DNA from: Caproiciproducens sp. NJN-50
GTDB lineage: Bacteria > Bacillota > Clostridia > Oscillospirales > Acutalibacteraceae
Assembly: GCF_004103755.1 (NCBI RefSeq)
Contig: NZ_CP035283.1
Span: 2,170,001 to 2,234,000, forward strand
Reading direction: 5' to 3'
Length of the DNA stretch: 64,000 bases
Shown: in pieces, positions 26,653 to 35,430 of the stretch
Layout: every line of letters begins with the position of its first letter
Position numbering within the stretch: the first letter of the stretch is position 1
The notes under the pieces: model-generated
What the model saw: the letters and a program-made list of their open reading frames with translations, nothing else
Told to the model about the DNA's origin: nothing
Databases searched by the model: none
Program-made: the position numbers and the translations under genes

Positions 26653-27714
26653 ATGAAGTTCAGAACCGGAACGCTCCTTCTGGCCGTGCTGGCTGCCGCA
26701 TGCTCGCTGCTGATTTTTCCCGTGCAGGCGGCGCAGGGCGCAAAAAACGGGATCGGTTATTGCCTTGAAGTCCTGATTCCATCACTTTATCCATTTATGG
26801 TTCTTTCCGTTTTCGTGGTGAAAAGCGGCCTGGCCCACAAAGTCGGAGGCCGCCTGGAAGGATTCACGCAAAATGTGTTCCGGCTGCCGGGCAGCGCGGC
26901 TCCGACCATCCTGATGAGCGTCATCGGCGGATATCCCGCCGGGGCGCGTTCCATCGCAGCCCTTTACGAAGACGGAGAGATCACCCAGCGCCAGGCGGAG
27001 CGGATGCTGGGCTTCTGCGTCAACGCCGGCCCGTCCTTCGTAATTACAGCCGTCGGAGCCGGATTTCTGAAAAGCCCGCGCGCGGGAGCCATCCTGTTCG
27101 CCGCCCAGGTGATCGTCTTCCTGCTGCTCGGCGTCGGGTGCGGTCTGTCCGCAAAGAGGGAAACTCCCACGCATGGGAAAGAGGAAACAAGGGAAACCGG
27201 CGTGTCTCAGGCGCTGATTCTGTCCGCAGCGGACGCGGCCCGCGCCATCATCAGCATGTGTTGCTTTGTGATTCTGTTCGCGGCGCTGATGAACCTGGTG
27301 AGGATGTTCTGTACTGATCCGGCCCGTTCCGCGGCAGTGTCAGCCCTTCTGGAGGTAACGGGCGGATGTTCGGATCTGGCACGCCTCGGAGTTCCTCCAT
27401 GGGCGGTTTCCGCCGCGATCGGCTGGGGCGGAATCTGCGTCCACTTTCAGGTTCTGTCGACCCTGACGGAATTGCAGTTCAGCAAAGTGCGCTTCGTTTT
27501 GTTCCGCCTGTTGCAGGCGTTTCTTTCCGCCGCTGTTTCCTGGGGGCTGATGCTTCTGTTTCCTGATACGGAGGAGGCATTCTGCAACTTCGCGGGGCCG
27601 GTCAGCGGCGCCCTTTCCTCCACGCCGCCGGCGTCGGCGGCCCTTCTGGTCCTCTGCTCGGCGCTTCTGCTGTGCATTCCGCGCAAAAAGATGGAAATTA
27701 CATCGGGGAAATGA
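26653..27714 (+). CDS. ylbJ: YlbJ-like sporulation integral membrane protein
   Basis: A 353-residue polytopic protein with about eight hydrophobic segments and two half-repeats of the nucleoside-recognition (Gate) type: SVIGGYPAGARSIAALYEDG with FCVNAGPSFVITAVG, then a second half. The GGYPxGAR and CNxGPxF elements are characteristic of YlbJ, needed for late spore development in Bacillus. The length is shorter than the roughly 400 residues of the Bacillus protein. It is divergent from the yqfC-yqfD sporulation pair. Confidence 0.85.
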   Translation: MKFRTGTLLLAVLAAACSLLIFPVQAAQGAKNGIGYCLEVLIPSLYPFMVLSVFVVKSGLAHKVGGRLEGFTQNVFRLPGSAAPTILMSVIGGYPAGARSIAALYEDGEITQRQAERMLGFCVNAGPSFVITAVGAGFLKSPRAGAILFAAQVIVFLLLGVGCGLSAKRETPTHGKEETRETGVSQALILSAADAARAIISMCCFVILFAALMNLVRMFCTDPARSAAVSALLEVTGGCSDLARLGVPPWAVSAAIGWGGICVHFQVLSTLTELQFSKVRFVLFRLLQAFLSAAVSWGLMLLFPDTEEAFCNFAGPVSGALSSTPPASAALLVLCSALLLCIPRKKMEITSGK

Positions 27715-27762
27715 TATAATGAATGACAAAGAAGATTCGTTCATCAGACCGGAGGGGTTTTT

Positions 27763-27984
27763 GTGTTCGGACGGAAAAAGAAACCGCTTTTTGGAAATGA
27801 AATTACGCCGGACTGCAGCTACTGCGTTCACGGCCCCGGACCGGCGGAGGAATGCGCCTGCCGGCAATTGGGAGAAGACGAAACGCCCGCGTCCTGCCGC
27901 GCCTTTCAATACGATCCTCTCCTGCGGACTCCCTACGCGACTCCGCCGCTGAAAAAGCATGATCCAAGCGAATTTGAACTTTAA
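27763..27984 (+). CDS. Small Cys-rich protein, unknown
   Basis: A 73-residue protein with four cysteines in two pairs, CSYC and CAC, plus one in ASCRAF, suggesting a small metal-binding fold. A C-terminal RAFQYDPLLRTPYATPP follows. It starts with GTG at 27763 behind a good GGAGGGG site, 48 bp after ylbJ on the same strand. Similar small proteins occur in related Clostridia without known role; I do not recognise a named family. Confidence 0.72.
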   Translation: MFGRKKKPLFGNEITPDCSYCVHGPGPAEECACRQLGEDETPASCRAFQYDPLLRTPYATPPLKKHDPSEFEL

Positions 27985-27990
27985 AGCGCA

Positions 27991-28033
27991 GCTGAAACCG
28001 CCTTCCCTTTCCATGGGGAAGGCGGTTTCAGCT
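27991..28033. terminator. Long hairpin between convergent genes, probable bidirectional terminator
   Basis: GCTGAAACCGCCTTCCC pairs with GGGAAGGCGGTTTCAGC. Genes converge here from both sides. T-tracts are weak on either strand, so a terminator is likely but not textbook. Confidence 0.6.
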
Positions 28034-28049
28034 TGATGGAAAAAAAGCG

Positions 28050-29228
28050 CTATGGAAAGATAAAATTGATATCCTCCACCACCGCTGGCTCGATCAGATG
28101 GTCCCCCGCCATATCCTCCATGATCCGGACCGCATCCTCATGCGCCATGCCCCGGCGGTACGGCCGGTCCTCCGTCAAAGCCTGATAAATATCCACACAG
28201 GCGAGAATCCTCGAATTGAAATCGAGCCGGTCCTCTATCAGGCCGTATGGATATCCGGAGCCGTTGAGCTTTTCATGGTGATTGGACGCCCATTCCGTGA
28301 TATCCTCAAAACCCTTGATCATCTCAAGCACCTTTCGGGTATAAAACGGATGCGACTGAATGACGCGGAATTCCCTGCTGTCAAGCTTGCCCGGTTTGTC
28401 GAGAATTTCATTCGGCACCGCAAGTTTCCCCAAGTCGTGAAGATCGGCCGCAATCCGCATTTTCCAATAGGTCGTATCGTCAAATTCATAATATTGGCAG
28501 ATCAAACCCACCTTTTCACTGATGCCCCGGGAGTGTGAGCCGGTAAACGGCGATTTTGCGTCGATAATATTGCTAAAAATCTGTGAAATGATTCGAAGGT
28601 TCTGAAAATCCAGCTCCCGGGAAACCTTCGGCAGCATGGAAGTCAGGGAATTCTGAACAAACATGTCGTCCATCCCCAGCCAGAATTCCATATGCCTGCT
28701 CATTTCCAGAAACGCTTCCCGGACGACGGGATCAAAAATGCGGGCCTCCTTGTTGACCTGCGAGATAATTTCATCCGGCGTGTAGCCGGAAGCGGACCGG
28801 ATGGCCACCCGGTCCGCAAGGGAAACCACGCGGGAATACATGGGAATTTCCCTGCCGGAAACGCCGAAAAATCCACTTCCGTCATAATGCTCATGATGAT
28901 ATAAAATCACATTCCGTTCCCGTTTCAGAAAAGGAAATGTTGCGATATTCTTCTCGCCTTCCACGCAGTGCGTGGGGTTTGTCTCCGTGTTGAATTTCTC
29001 GCGGGAAGGAGATTCCAACAAAGCCTTCATAACGCCGTTATCATGAAGCAGCGAATAGGAAATGAGGTCAAACAGATTTTCATCCGGCATGGAGAGCGCA
29101 AGCGCAATTCTTCCGGCTATGTATGCAACCCGCATTCCGTGATTATAATTATTCCGGAGAACCCCTTTTTCCGCAAAATCCAGCGTTCTGGATAGAGAAA
29201 TCAGAAGCTCGTTGACATTAATTCTCAT
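28050..29228 (-). CDS. HD-GYP domain protein, putative c-di-GMP phosphodiesterase
   Basis: A 392-residue protein with two HD-type halves. The N-terminal half has NHGMRVAYIAGRI, SLLHDNG (degenerate HD) and LYHHEHYDGSGFFGV. The C-terminal half is a complete HD-GYP: HSRGISEKV, DLHDLGKLAVPNEIL, HPFYTRKVLEMI, HHEKLNGSGYPYGL. HD-GYP domains hydrolyse cyclic di-GMP or related dinucleotides. There is no membrane or receiver domain. The ATG at 29228 is used; an in-frame ATG at 29240 is a fair alternative. Confidence 0.88.
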   Translation of the reverse strand: MRINVNELLISLSRTLDFAEKGVLRNNYNHGMRVAYIAGRIALALSMPDENLFDLISYSLLHDNGVMKALLESPSREKFNTETNPTHCVEGEKNIATFPFLKRERNVILYHHEHYDGSGFFGVSGREIPMYSRVVSLADRVAIRSASGYTPDEIISQVNKEARIFDPVVREAFLEMSRHMEFWLGMDDMFVQNSLTSMLPKVSRELDFQNLRIISQIFSNIIDAKSPFTGSHSRGISEKVGLICQYYEFDDTTYWKMRIAADLHDLGKLAVPNEILDKPGKLDSREFRVIQSHPFYTRKVLEMIKGFEDITEWASNHHEKLNGSGYPYGLIEDRLDFNSRILACVDIYQALTEDRPYRRGMAHEDAVRIMEDMAGDHLIEPAVVEDINFIFP

Positions 29229-29438
29229 GTTTTTCAGCATCCTAGCTAGATTTTTTATACGCAGAATTATTATAACAGTTTTTTCCTCGTGATTTTTCCA
29301 TTTTAAAGATTAAACGACACTTTCACCAGGAACTAGAAAAATCCACCCGGGCAGCTGACCGCTCCGTTCCGACTCCTTCATTTTTCTATTTTATTTTCAT
29401 AAACTCTGTTAATACTAACCAGCGAAAGGAGGAATTCG

Positions 29439-29612
29439 ATGCAGCACTATGATAATCTGTACGGCTTGATTCAACAGAGCCAGGAAGCAGAGCGGTATTT
29501 CCACTCGCTCCCGAATTATGTCCGGGAAGCGATCAATCAGCGGGCGCAAAGTATCAATTCCATTGAAAGTCTCAGAGATTATGCTGAAAACCTGACAAGG
29601 GACGATGAGTAA
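29439..29612 (+). CDS. Small 57-residue conserved-looking protein
   Basis: A short gene with a very strong GAAAGGAGG site eight bases before its ATG and a terminator directly after its stop. The product is acidic and helical (DNLYGLIQQSQEAERYFHSL, then VREAINQRAQSINS) with no Cys and no membrane segment. The complete expression unit argues that it is real. Function unknown; small spore or stress proteins of this size are common in Clostridia. Confidence 0.8.
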   Translation: MQHYDNLYGLIQQSQEAERYFHSLPNYVREAINQRAQSINSIESLRDYAENLTRDDE

Positions 29613-29613
29613 G

Positions 29614-29645
29614 CTGGCGGAGCTTTCGCTCCGTCAGTTCTTTTA
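29614..29645 (+). terminator. Terminator of the 57-residue gene
   Basis: CTGGCGGAGC pairs with GCTCCGTCAG (one G-U) around TTTC, then TTCTTTT. It begins one base after the stop codon. Confidence 0.85.
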
Positions 29646-29819
29646 ACATATTTCTTCTTCCGTAACGTATGCCGCTCCGAGGTGATTGCGGCATGATTCT
29701 TTCATTGAAAAAAGTTTGGCAGCTTTGCCCCCATGATTGTTTTCTTCCGGAAAATCAACCGGTCTCCCGCACTTCTGCAATTGCCTTACCTGCTCCGGGT
29801 CCTGTTTGCGGGGCATCTC
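29643..29819 (-). CDS. Doubtful small ORF
   Basis: A possible 58-residue product starting near 29819 (MPRKQDPEQVRQLQKCGRP). Codon use is not far from neighbouring genes, but the start has no clear ribosome site and the frame ends inside the hairpin of the gene on the other strand. The remainder of the 29645-29945 interval holds only the promoter of the dehydrogenase gene. Confidence 0.25.
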   Translation of the reverse strand, partial: EMPRKQDPEQVRQLQKCGRPVDFPEENNHGGKAAKLFSMKESCRNHLGAAYVTEEEIC

Positions 29820-29945
29820 CATCTGATGACTGCGATTCCGAACCGGACTTTCCTCCGGCTTGCAGCCAGAAATGATCAACCGTGTTTTGTTTTTTGAAAA
29901 GCCGTGATATAATGGGGAAAAATCATAGAATGGAGTATGGATGCC

Positions 29946-30926
29946 ATGGAGAAAAAAACAATTCTCTTCGTTTTACCCGCCGGTTCCAAAGCTGACAAAA
30001 TTCACCGGGAAAAGCTGCAGGAAACCGCCCCGAACGCTGAAATCATCTTTACGGACAGCAAAGAACTGGGACGGGATCTGATTGCCCGGGCAAATATTCT
30101 GATTGGCACGCCTCCCCGTTCCCTGCTGAAATACGCCGCCCGCCTTGAATGGTTCCAGCTGTTCAGCGCAGGGGCGGAACAATACATAGCCCCGGGTATT
30201 CTTCCCGAGGGAGTGACCCTCACCAACGCAACCGGAGCGTACGGAAAATCCATGTCCGAATATATGCTGTGTGCGGCACTCAGCCTTTTGCTGGATTTTC
30301 CGTATTACCGCGACAACCAGCGGCAGCACCTCTGGCAGGACAGAGACAGATCGAGGCATATTCTCGGCACCACGGCGCTTGTCATAGGGCTCGGAAACAT
30401 CGGGAGTGAATTTGCCATGCGGTATAAAGCGCTGGGCGGAAAAGTGATCGGAATCAAACGCACGCCGGGAGAAAAGCCGGATTATCTGGACGAGCTATCC
30501 ACTTCCGACCGGCTGAACGAATTTCTTCCCCGCGCGGATGTGGTGACACTGAGCCTGCCCTCCACCAGCGAAACGATGCATCTGTTCGGCAAAGACAAAA
30601 TCAGTCTGATGAAACCAAGCGCCGTCCTGATCAATGTGGGCCGCGGGACGGCGGTGGACACCGACGCCCTTTCCGACGCCCTGTACGAGGGCAAAATTTA
30701 CGGCGCCGCCCTCGACGTGACCGACCCGGAGCCGCTGCCCGCAGAACATCCGCTCTGGAATGCGCCGAACACCATCATTACGCCGCATATTTCCGGCGGC
30801 TGGAATGAACATGGAAATCTTGAGCGCATCTTTGAAATCATCTGTGCCAATCTTTCCCGATATTTCAGCGGCGAACCTCTGATCAACGTGGTGGATATGT
30901 CCACCGGGTACAGAAGGAACGGCTGA
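29946..30926 (+). CDS. D-2-hydroxyacid dehydrogenase family protein
   Basis: A 326-residue NAD(P)-dependent dehydrogenase of the D-isomer-specific family. The Rossmann motif is VIGLGNIGSEFAMRYKALG with IKRTPG at the end of the second strand; the basic residue there hints at NADP. The catalytic Arg lies in NVGRGTAVD, the Glu in DVTDPEPLPAEHPLW and the His in TPHISGG. The substrate is not predictable. ATG 29946 is ten bases past GGAG; ATG 29937 is also in frame. Single gene, flanked by its own promoter-like TATAAT (29908-29913) and a terminator. Confidence 0.88.
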   Translation: MEKKTILFVLPAGSKADKIHREKLQETAPNAEIIFTDSKELGRDLIARANILIGTPPRSLLKYAARLEWFQLFSAGAEQYIAPGILPEGVTLTNATGAYGKSMSEYMLCAALSLLLDFPYYRDNQRQHLWQDRDRSRHILGTTALVIGLGNIGSEFAMRYKALGGKVIGIKRTPGEKPDYLDELSTSDRLNEFLPRADVVTLSLPSTSETMHLFGKDKISLMKPSAVLINVGRGTAVDTDALSDALYEGKIYGAALDVTDPEPLPAEHPLWNAPNTIITPHISGGWNEHGNLERIFEIICANLSRYFSGEPLINVVDMSTGYRRNG

Positions 30927-30940
30927 ACATCCGCGCGATC

Positions 30941-30980
30941 ATGGCCCGCCGGCTTTTGCCGGCGGGCCATTTGTCATTGG
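30941..30980 (+). terminator. Terminator of the dehydrogenase gene
   Basis: A 13-bp perfect stem (ATGGCCCGCCGGC with its complement) and TTTT loop, followed by TTTGTCATT. The stem is very stable, the T-tract modest. Confidence 0.75.
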
Positions 30981-31084
30981 CAAGCATCCTATTTTTTCCT
31001 GCTTCAGGTCCTTTCCCTTTTCGGCTCCCTTCCACACGCCCGTTTCAATCAATTTCTGTGCACGGGAGGGATTTAGGAGTGAAT

Positions 31085-31180
31085 ATGCTTCCTCTAATAG
31101 AAAAAGCCAATTGCCTTTTAAAGGGCCGAAAGGAGAAATTGCATCTTTTTTGCTGCGGAAGCACGCCGAAAAATGATTGA
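31085..31180 (+). CDS. Possible 31-residue peptide
   Basis: ATG 31085 has AGGAG six bases upstream and encodes a basic peptide (MLPLIEKANCLLKGRKEK, then LHLFCCGS). It is too short to judge by composition. The rest of 30981-31220 is AT-rich and shows nothing else. Confidence 0.3.
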   Translation: MLPLIEKANCLLKGRKEKLHLFCCGSTPKND

Positions 31181-31220
31181 AGAAAAAATAATAATTTGCA
31201 ATGTATATTATATAAATTGA

Positions 31221-31249
31221 TTGACAAATTATAAATGCGTGATTATAAT
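31221..31249 (+). promoter_or_regulatory. Perfect sigma-A promoter before the RHH-clpB genes
   Basis: TTGACA (31221-31226), 17-bp spacer, TATAAT (31244-31249). A start near 31256 leaves only about ten bases before the GTG of the next gene. Confidence 0.88.
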
Positions 31250-31265
31250 TTATTGCAGAAAAGAG

Positions 31266-31940
31266 GTGGACGAAACGGACCGCAACGTTTATAGTATCGT
31301 GCTGTTGGAAGAGTTGGTCGGCGCGGTGGACCGGCTGGCCTGCGAACACGGCATGAGCAGAAGCGGAATGATCAACAGGATCCTGGCCGAATATCTCTCC
31401 TATGCGACTCCGGAAGAAAAAATCGGAGATATCTTCAGCTGCATGGAGCATTTCTTTTCTGAAGCCGAAAATTTCCAGGTCCGCTCGCGCCAGAGCGAAA
31501 CCATGCTCACGGTGCGCAGCGCTCTGATGTACCGGTATCACCCAACCATACGATACGCGCTGGAGCTTTTTCGCCAAAGCGGCTCTGCCATCGGTGAACT
31601 GAGAGTTTCACTGAGGACGAAAAATCCCGGGTTGGAAGAACGGCTGACCGAATTTTTTAAATTCCGCAGCAGAATGGAAAACCGATGGCTTGAAACGTAT
31701 TTCCCCTCTCAGCACGTGCCGTGCGAGATCGGCCCAGGGCGCTTTCACAGAACCTTCCTGACTCCGGCCTCGGAGCGGGACCGCGACGCGGAAGTCATTG
31801 CCAAGGCTATTTGCGACTACATTCAGGAATTCGACCGCGAACTGAAGCAGTACTGCGCCGGTTCGGAATCTCCTGTAAAAACGCAGGTGAAACTGGAGTG
31901 GGAATACCAAAACCATCTGAAAAAATCCATTATTATTTGA
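31266..31940 (+). CDS. Ribbon-helix-helix domain protein upstream of clpB
   Basis: A 224-residue protein. Residues 5-45 (DRNVYSIVLLEELVGAVDRL, then GMSRSGMINRILAEYLSY) form a ribbon-helix-helix DNA-binding fold. The remainder is a helical, charged domain that I do not recognise. The GTG at 31266 is the best start; an apparent extension to 31221 would read through the promoter. Its Shine-Dalgarno is poor (AGAGG overlapping the codon), so initiation may be nearly leaderless. clpB follows 33 bp downstream, so it may regulate or simply accompany the chaperone. Confidence 0.75.
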   Translation: MDETDRNVYSIVLLEELVGAVDRLACEHGMSRSGMINRILAEYLSYATPEEKIGDIFSCMEHFFSEAENFQVRSRQSETMLTVRSALMYRYHPTIRYALELFRQSGSAIGELRVSLRTKNPGLEERLTEFFKFRSRMENRWLETYFPSQHVPCEIGPGRFHRTFLTPASERDRDAEVIAKAICDYIQEFDRELKQYCAGSESPVKTQVKLEWEYQNHLKKSIII

Positions 31941-31973
31941 CTGATTCGTTGGAATAGAAGGAGGCAGGCAAAC

Positions 31974-34586
31974 ATGGACACGCAGAAATTTACGCAGAAA
32001 TCGCTGGAAGCAATACAGCTCGCCCAGAACATCGCAATCGAAAACAGCAACCTGCAGGTTGGACAGGAACATCTGCTGCTGTCGCTGATGACCCAGCAAA
32101 ACGGGCTGATTCCGCAGCTGCTTAAAAAAATGGACATCGACACGGACGCTTTTTCGCGCGACGCAAAGGAACTGGTGGAAAAACTGCCCGGCGTGACCGG
32201 CCCCGGAAGGGAACCCGGGAAAATTTATGTTTCCGCCGGAACGGACGCCGCGCTGACCGAATCGGAGCGCATTGCAGAACGGATGAAGGATGAATATGTC
32301 TCCGTGGAACATCTGATGCTTGCGCTGATCGATCGTCCTGATCCGGACATCCGCACGATCTTCGACCGTTATGGGATCAACCGCAACTCTTTCCTTTCCG
32401 CACTTTCGACGGTGCGCGGAAACACGCGCGTGACCAGTGACAACCCGGAGGAGACCTATGATGCCCTGACCAAATATGCGCAGGATCTTGTTTCTCTTGC
32501 AAAGAATCACAAGCTGGACCCCGTCATCGGGCGGGATGAGGAAATCCGCAATGTCATCCTCATTCTATCCCGAAAAACAAAAAACAACCCCGTCCTCATC
32601 GGCGAGCCGGGCGTCGGCAAAACCGCCATTGCGGAGGGGCTGGCTCAGCGCATCGTAAGAGGAGATGTGCCGAACAGCATTAAGGATCATACCGTCTTTT
32701 CGCTGGATATGGGGGCATTGATTGCGGGAGCTAAATTCCGCGGCGAATTCGAGGAGCGCCTGAAGGCCGTCCTGAACGAAGTCAAGAAAAGCGAAGGAAA
32801 AATCATTCTTTTTATCGACGAGCTGCATACCATCGTCGGCGCGGGCAAGACCGAGGGAAGCATGGATGCCGGAAACCTCTTAAAGCCGATGCTGGCCCGC
32901 GGCGAACTGCACTGCATCGGCGCGACGACGCTCAACGAATATCATCAGTACATTGAAAAGGACGCGGCGCTGGAGCGCCGGTTCCAGCCCGTCATGGTCG
33001 AGGAGCCGACCGTGGAGGACACGATTTCCATCCTGCGCGGCCTGAAAGAACGCTATGAAGTCTTTCACGGCGTCAAGATTCAGGACCAGGCCCTGATTGC
33101 GGCTGCGGTTCTGAGCAACCGCTACATCACCGATCGCTTTCTGCCCGACAAAGCCATCGACCTGATCGACGAGGCCTGCGCGATGGTCCGCACGGAAATC
33201 GACTCCATGCCGACTGAGCTGGATGATATCTCCCGCAGAATTATGCAGAAGGAAATTGAGGAGGCCGCCCTGAAAAAGGATACCGATCCACTTTCCCAAG
33301 AGCATTTGGCGCAGATCCGGAAAGAGCTGGCGGACGACCGCTCCCTCTTTAAGGAAATGAAAGCCAAATGGGAAAATGAAAAGCAGTCCATCGGAACCGT
33401 GCGCAAGCTGCGCGAACAGATCGAGCAGGTCAACGCGGAAATCGAAAAAGCGGAACGGAATTACGACCTGAACAAGGCGGCGGAACTGAAATACGGAAAG
33501 CTGCCGGAACTCTCCAAGCAACTGAAAACCGAGGAGGAGATCGCCGAAAAAACACAGAACAACTCCGATTCGCTCCTGCACGACCGCGTCACCGAGGACG
33601 AGATTGCCCGCATCGTCGGGCGCTGGACCGGGATCCCGGTCTCCCGCCTGATGGAAAGCGAACGGGAAAAACTGCTTCGCCTGGCGGACATCCTGCATGA
33701 ACGCGTGGTCGGGCAGGACGAGGCCGTCCAAAAGGTCACGGATTCCATCCTGCGTTCCCGCGCCGGGATTCAGGACCCAAACCGCCCCATCGGTTCGTTT
33801 CTGTTTCTGGGACCGACCGGAGTCGGCAAAACAGAGCTTGCCAAAGCGCTGGCGCAAACCCTGTTCGACGATGAAAAAAATATGGTCCGTATCGATATGA
33901 CCGAGTATATGGAAAAGTTCTCCGTCTCCCGCCTGATCGGGGCGCCTCCGGGCTATGTCGGCTATGAGGAAGGCGGGCAGCTGACCGAGGCGGTGCGCCG
34001 CCACCCCTATTCCGTCGTCCTGTTCGATGAAGTCGAAAAGGCACATCCGGATGTCTTCAACATTCTGCTGCAGGTCCTGGACGACGGCCGAATCACCGAT
34101 TCACAGGGCCGCACCGTCGATTTCAAAAATACGATCCTGATTCTGACGTCAAATCTCGGCTCCAGCCAAATTCTGGAAGGGATCGGTCCCGACGGTCAGA
34201 TCAGCGAAGAAGCCAGAAATCAGGTCAATGTTCTGCTAAGGCGCCAGTTCCGCCCGGAATTCCTGAACAGGCTGGACGAAATTGTTTTTTACCGGCCCCT
34301 CACGCGTGCCGAGATCGACAAAATCGTCGATCTTCAGATCGCCGCGCTGCAAAAGCGCCTGAACAGCAGACAGCTCAGCGTTCGGCTGACGCCGGCGGCA
34401 AGAGAATTCGTCGTCAGCCGCGGGTATGATCCCGTCTACGGCGCGAGGCCGCTGAAGCGGTTTATCCAAAGCAAAGTGGAAACCCTGATCGCAAGGAAAA
34501 TGATATCGTCTTCCCTCGCTCCGCAGACAGAACTGACCATCGACAGCGACGGCGAACACTTGACCGCAAACGAAAGCCGGTCATAA
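31974..34586 (+). CDS. clpB: ClpB, protein disaggregase
   Basis: An AAA+ chaperone that pulls proteins out of aggregates with DnaK. The 870 residues contain an N-terminal Clp repeat domain (1-145), AAA1 with GEPGVGKTAIAEGLA and FIDELHTIVGAG, the coiled-coil M domain (about 400-525), AAA2 with LGPTGVGKTELAKALA and VVLFDEVEKAHPDV, and the C-terminal D2 small domain (DPVYGARPLKRFIQ). The M domain separates it from ClpA, ClpC and ClpE. RBS GAAGGAGG. No CIRCE or CtsR repeat was found upstream. Confidence 0.97.
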   Translation: MDTQKFTQKSLEAIQLAQNIAIENSNLQVGQEHLLLSLMTQQNGLIPQLLKKMDIDTDAFSRDAKELVEKLPGVTGPGREPGKIYVSAGTDAALTESERIAERMKDEYVSVEHLMLALIDRPDPDIRTIFDRYGINRNSFLSALSTVRGNTRVTSDNPEETYDALTKYAQDLVSLAKNHKLDPVIGRDEEIRNVILILSRKTKNNPVLIGEPGVGKTAIAEGLAQRIVRGDVPNSIKDHTVFSLDMGALIAGAKFRGEFEERLKAVLNEVKKSEGKIILFIDELHTIVGAGKTEGSMDAGNLLKPMLARGELHCIGATTLNEYHQYIEKDAALERRFQPVMVEEPTVEDTISILRGLKERYEVFHGVKIQDQALIAAAVLSNRYITDRFLPDKAIDLIDEACAMVRTEIDSMPTELDDISRRIMQKEIEEAALKKDTDPLSQEHLAQIRKELADDRSLFKEMKAKWENEKQSIGTVRKLREQIEQVNAEIEKAERNYDLNKAAELKYGKLPELSKQLKTEEEIAEKTQNNSDSLLHDRVTEDEIARIVGRWTGIPVSRLMESEREKLLRLADILHERVVGQDEAVQKVTDSILRSRAGIQDPNRPIGSFLFLGPTGVGKTELAKALAQTLFDDEKNMVRIDMTEYMEKFSVSRLIGAPPGYVGYEEGGQLTEAVRRHPYSVVLFDEVEKAHPDVFNILLQVLDDGRITDSQGRTVDFKNTILILTSNLGSSQILEGIGPDGQISEEARNQVNVLLRRQFRPEFLNRLDEIVFYRPLTRAEIDKIVDLQIAALQKRLNSRQLSVRLTPAAREFVVSRGYDPVYGARPLKRFIQSKVETLIARKMISSSLAPQTELTIDSDGEHLTANESRS

Positions 34587-34623
34587 TTTCAAGCCAATCC
34601 GATCGGGCAACGCAAAACAACAG

Positions 34624-34650
34624 GGACTCGGCGAAAGCCGGTCCTTTTTG
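34624..34650 (+). terminator. Terminator of clpB
   Basis: GGAC and CGGC pair with GCCG and GTCC around a GAAA tetraloop (single bulged T), followed by TTTTTG. Confidence 0.8.
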
Positions 34651-34672
34651 TTTCAGGCACCCGCTCAAACGG

Positions 34673-35248
34673 TCAAGCTGAATTTCTGCACTCCCTGTTT
34701 AAAACATTTCCATTGTAAAGAAGGTGCTGAAGATACTCAAGCTGAATACGCAGCAGGTAGTCCTCTCCGATGACTCTGTCGCTGATGACAACGCTTAAAA
34801 GCAGGAGTAAAACGGCGGACTCCTCCGTATCGTGTGGAAAAGCTCCTTTTTCCAGACCCACCTGCGGGGAAGACAGGATCTTCCTGCTGAACTCATGAAT
34901 AATCTGAGAGCACATTTTACTGTAATTTGGGCTGGTCAGCACCTGTATAATGAATTTTGCCTCTGCGGAAGTCTTGGAACTAAGCTGGACAAAACGGTCC
35001 ATTCTGGTTTCCAAGGGCTCCCCTTCTTCTGCCAGAACCTGCAACAGCTGGCTCAATTCCTCCTCCATATAAAGCCGGACACAGTCGACGACGATTTCAT
35101 CTTTGTTTTTAAAATACTGGTAAATCGACGCTTCGTTTATTTTTGCCGCGCCTGCAAGCTTTTTAATCGGAGTACGGTCAATTCCATTTTCGGAGAATGT
35201 TTGTATAAAAGACCTTAAATATTCCTTTTTTCTTTCTTCCCGGTTCAT
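34673..35248 (-). CDS. TetR-family transcriptional regulator
   Basis: A 191-residue regulator. The N-terminal helix-turn-helix is typical (IDRTPIKKLAGAAKINEASI, then YQYFKNKDEIV at residues 22-52), followed by a helical ligand-binding domain. No efflux or enzyme gene lies beside it on the same strand, so the target is unknown. RBS GGAGGGGATGAA. Confidence 0.9.
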   Translation of the reverse strand: MNREERKKEYLRSFIQTFSENGIDRTPIKKLAGAAKINEASIYQYFKNKDEIVVDCVRLYMEEELSQLLQVLAEEGEPLETRMDRFVQLSSKTSAEAKFIIQVLTSPNYSKMCSQIIHEFSRKILSSPQVGLEKGAFPHDTEESAVLLLLLSVVISDRVIGEDYLLRIQLEYLQHLLYNGNVLNRECRNSA

Positions 35249-35381
35249 TTCATCCCCTCCATTTCATTCTTCTATTTTAACCATATGACAAAATAAATAT
35301 TTTACAATTTAGAATTATAATCATATTTTTATATTTTTTTATCATTTTATTTATATTTTAATATTTTTCAAACCGATAACG

Positions 35382-35420
35382 AAAAAAAATGCCCAATGCG
35401 ACCATTTTAGACGCATTGGG
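35382..35420 (-). terminator. Terminator of the marR-type gene
   Basis: CCCAATGCG pairs with CGCATTGGG; on the minus strand CATTTTTTTT follows. The interval 35249-35381 is very AT-rich and contains no gene. Confidence 0.88.
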
Positions 35421-35430
35421 AAAGAAGATT

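Noticed and set aside
31221..31265. Upstream extension of the RHH protein to a TTG at 31221
   Set aside because: Those bases are a perfect TTGACA-17-TATAAT promoter, so they cannot be within the transcript.
32880..34046. 388-residue minus-strand frame opposite clpB
   Set aside because: Antisense of the two ClpB AAA+ modules; no supporting signals.
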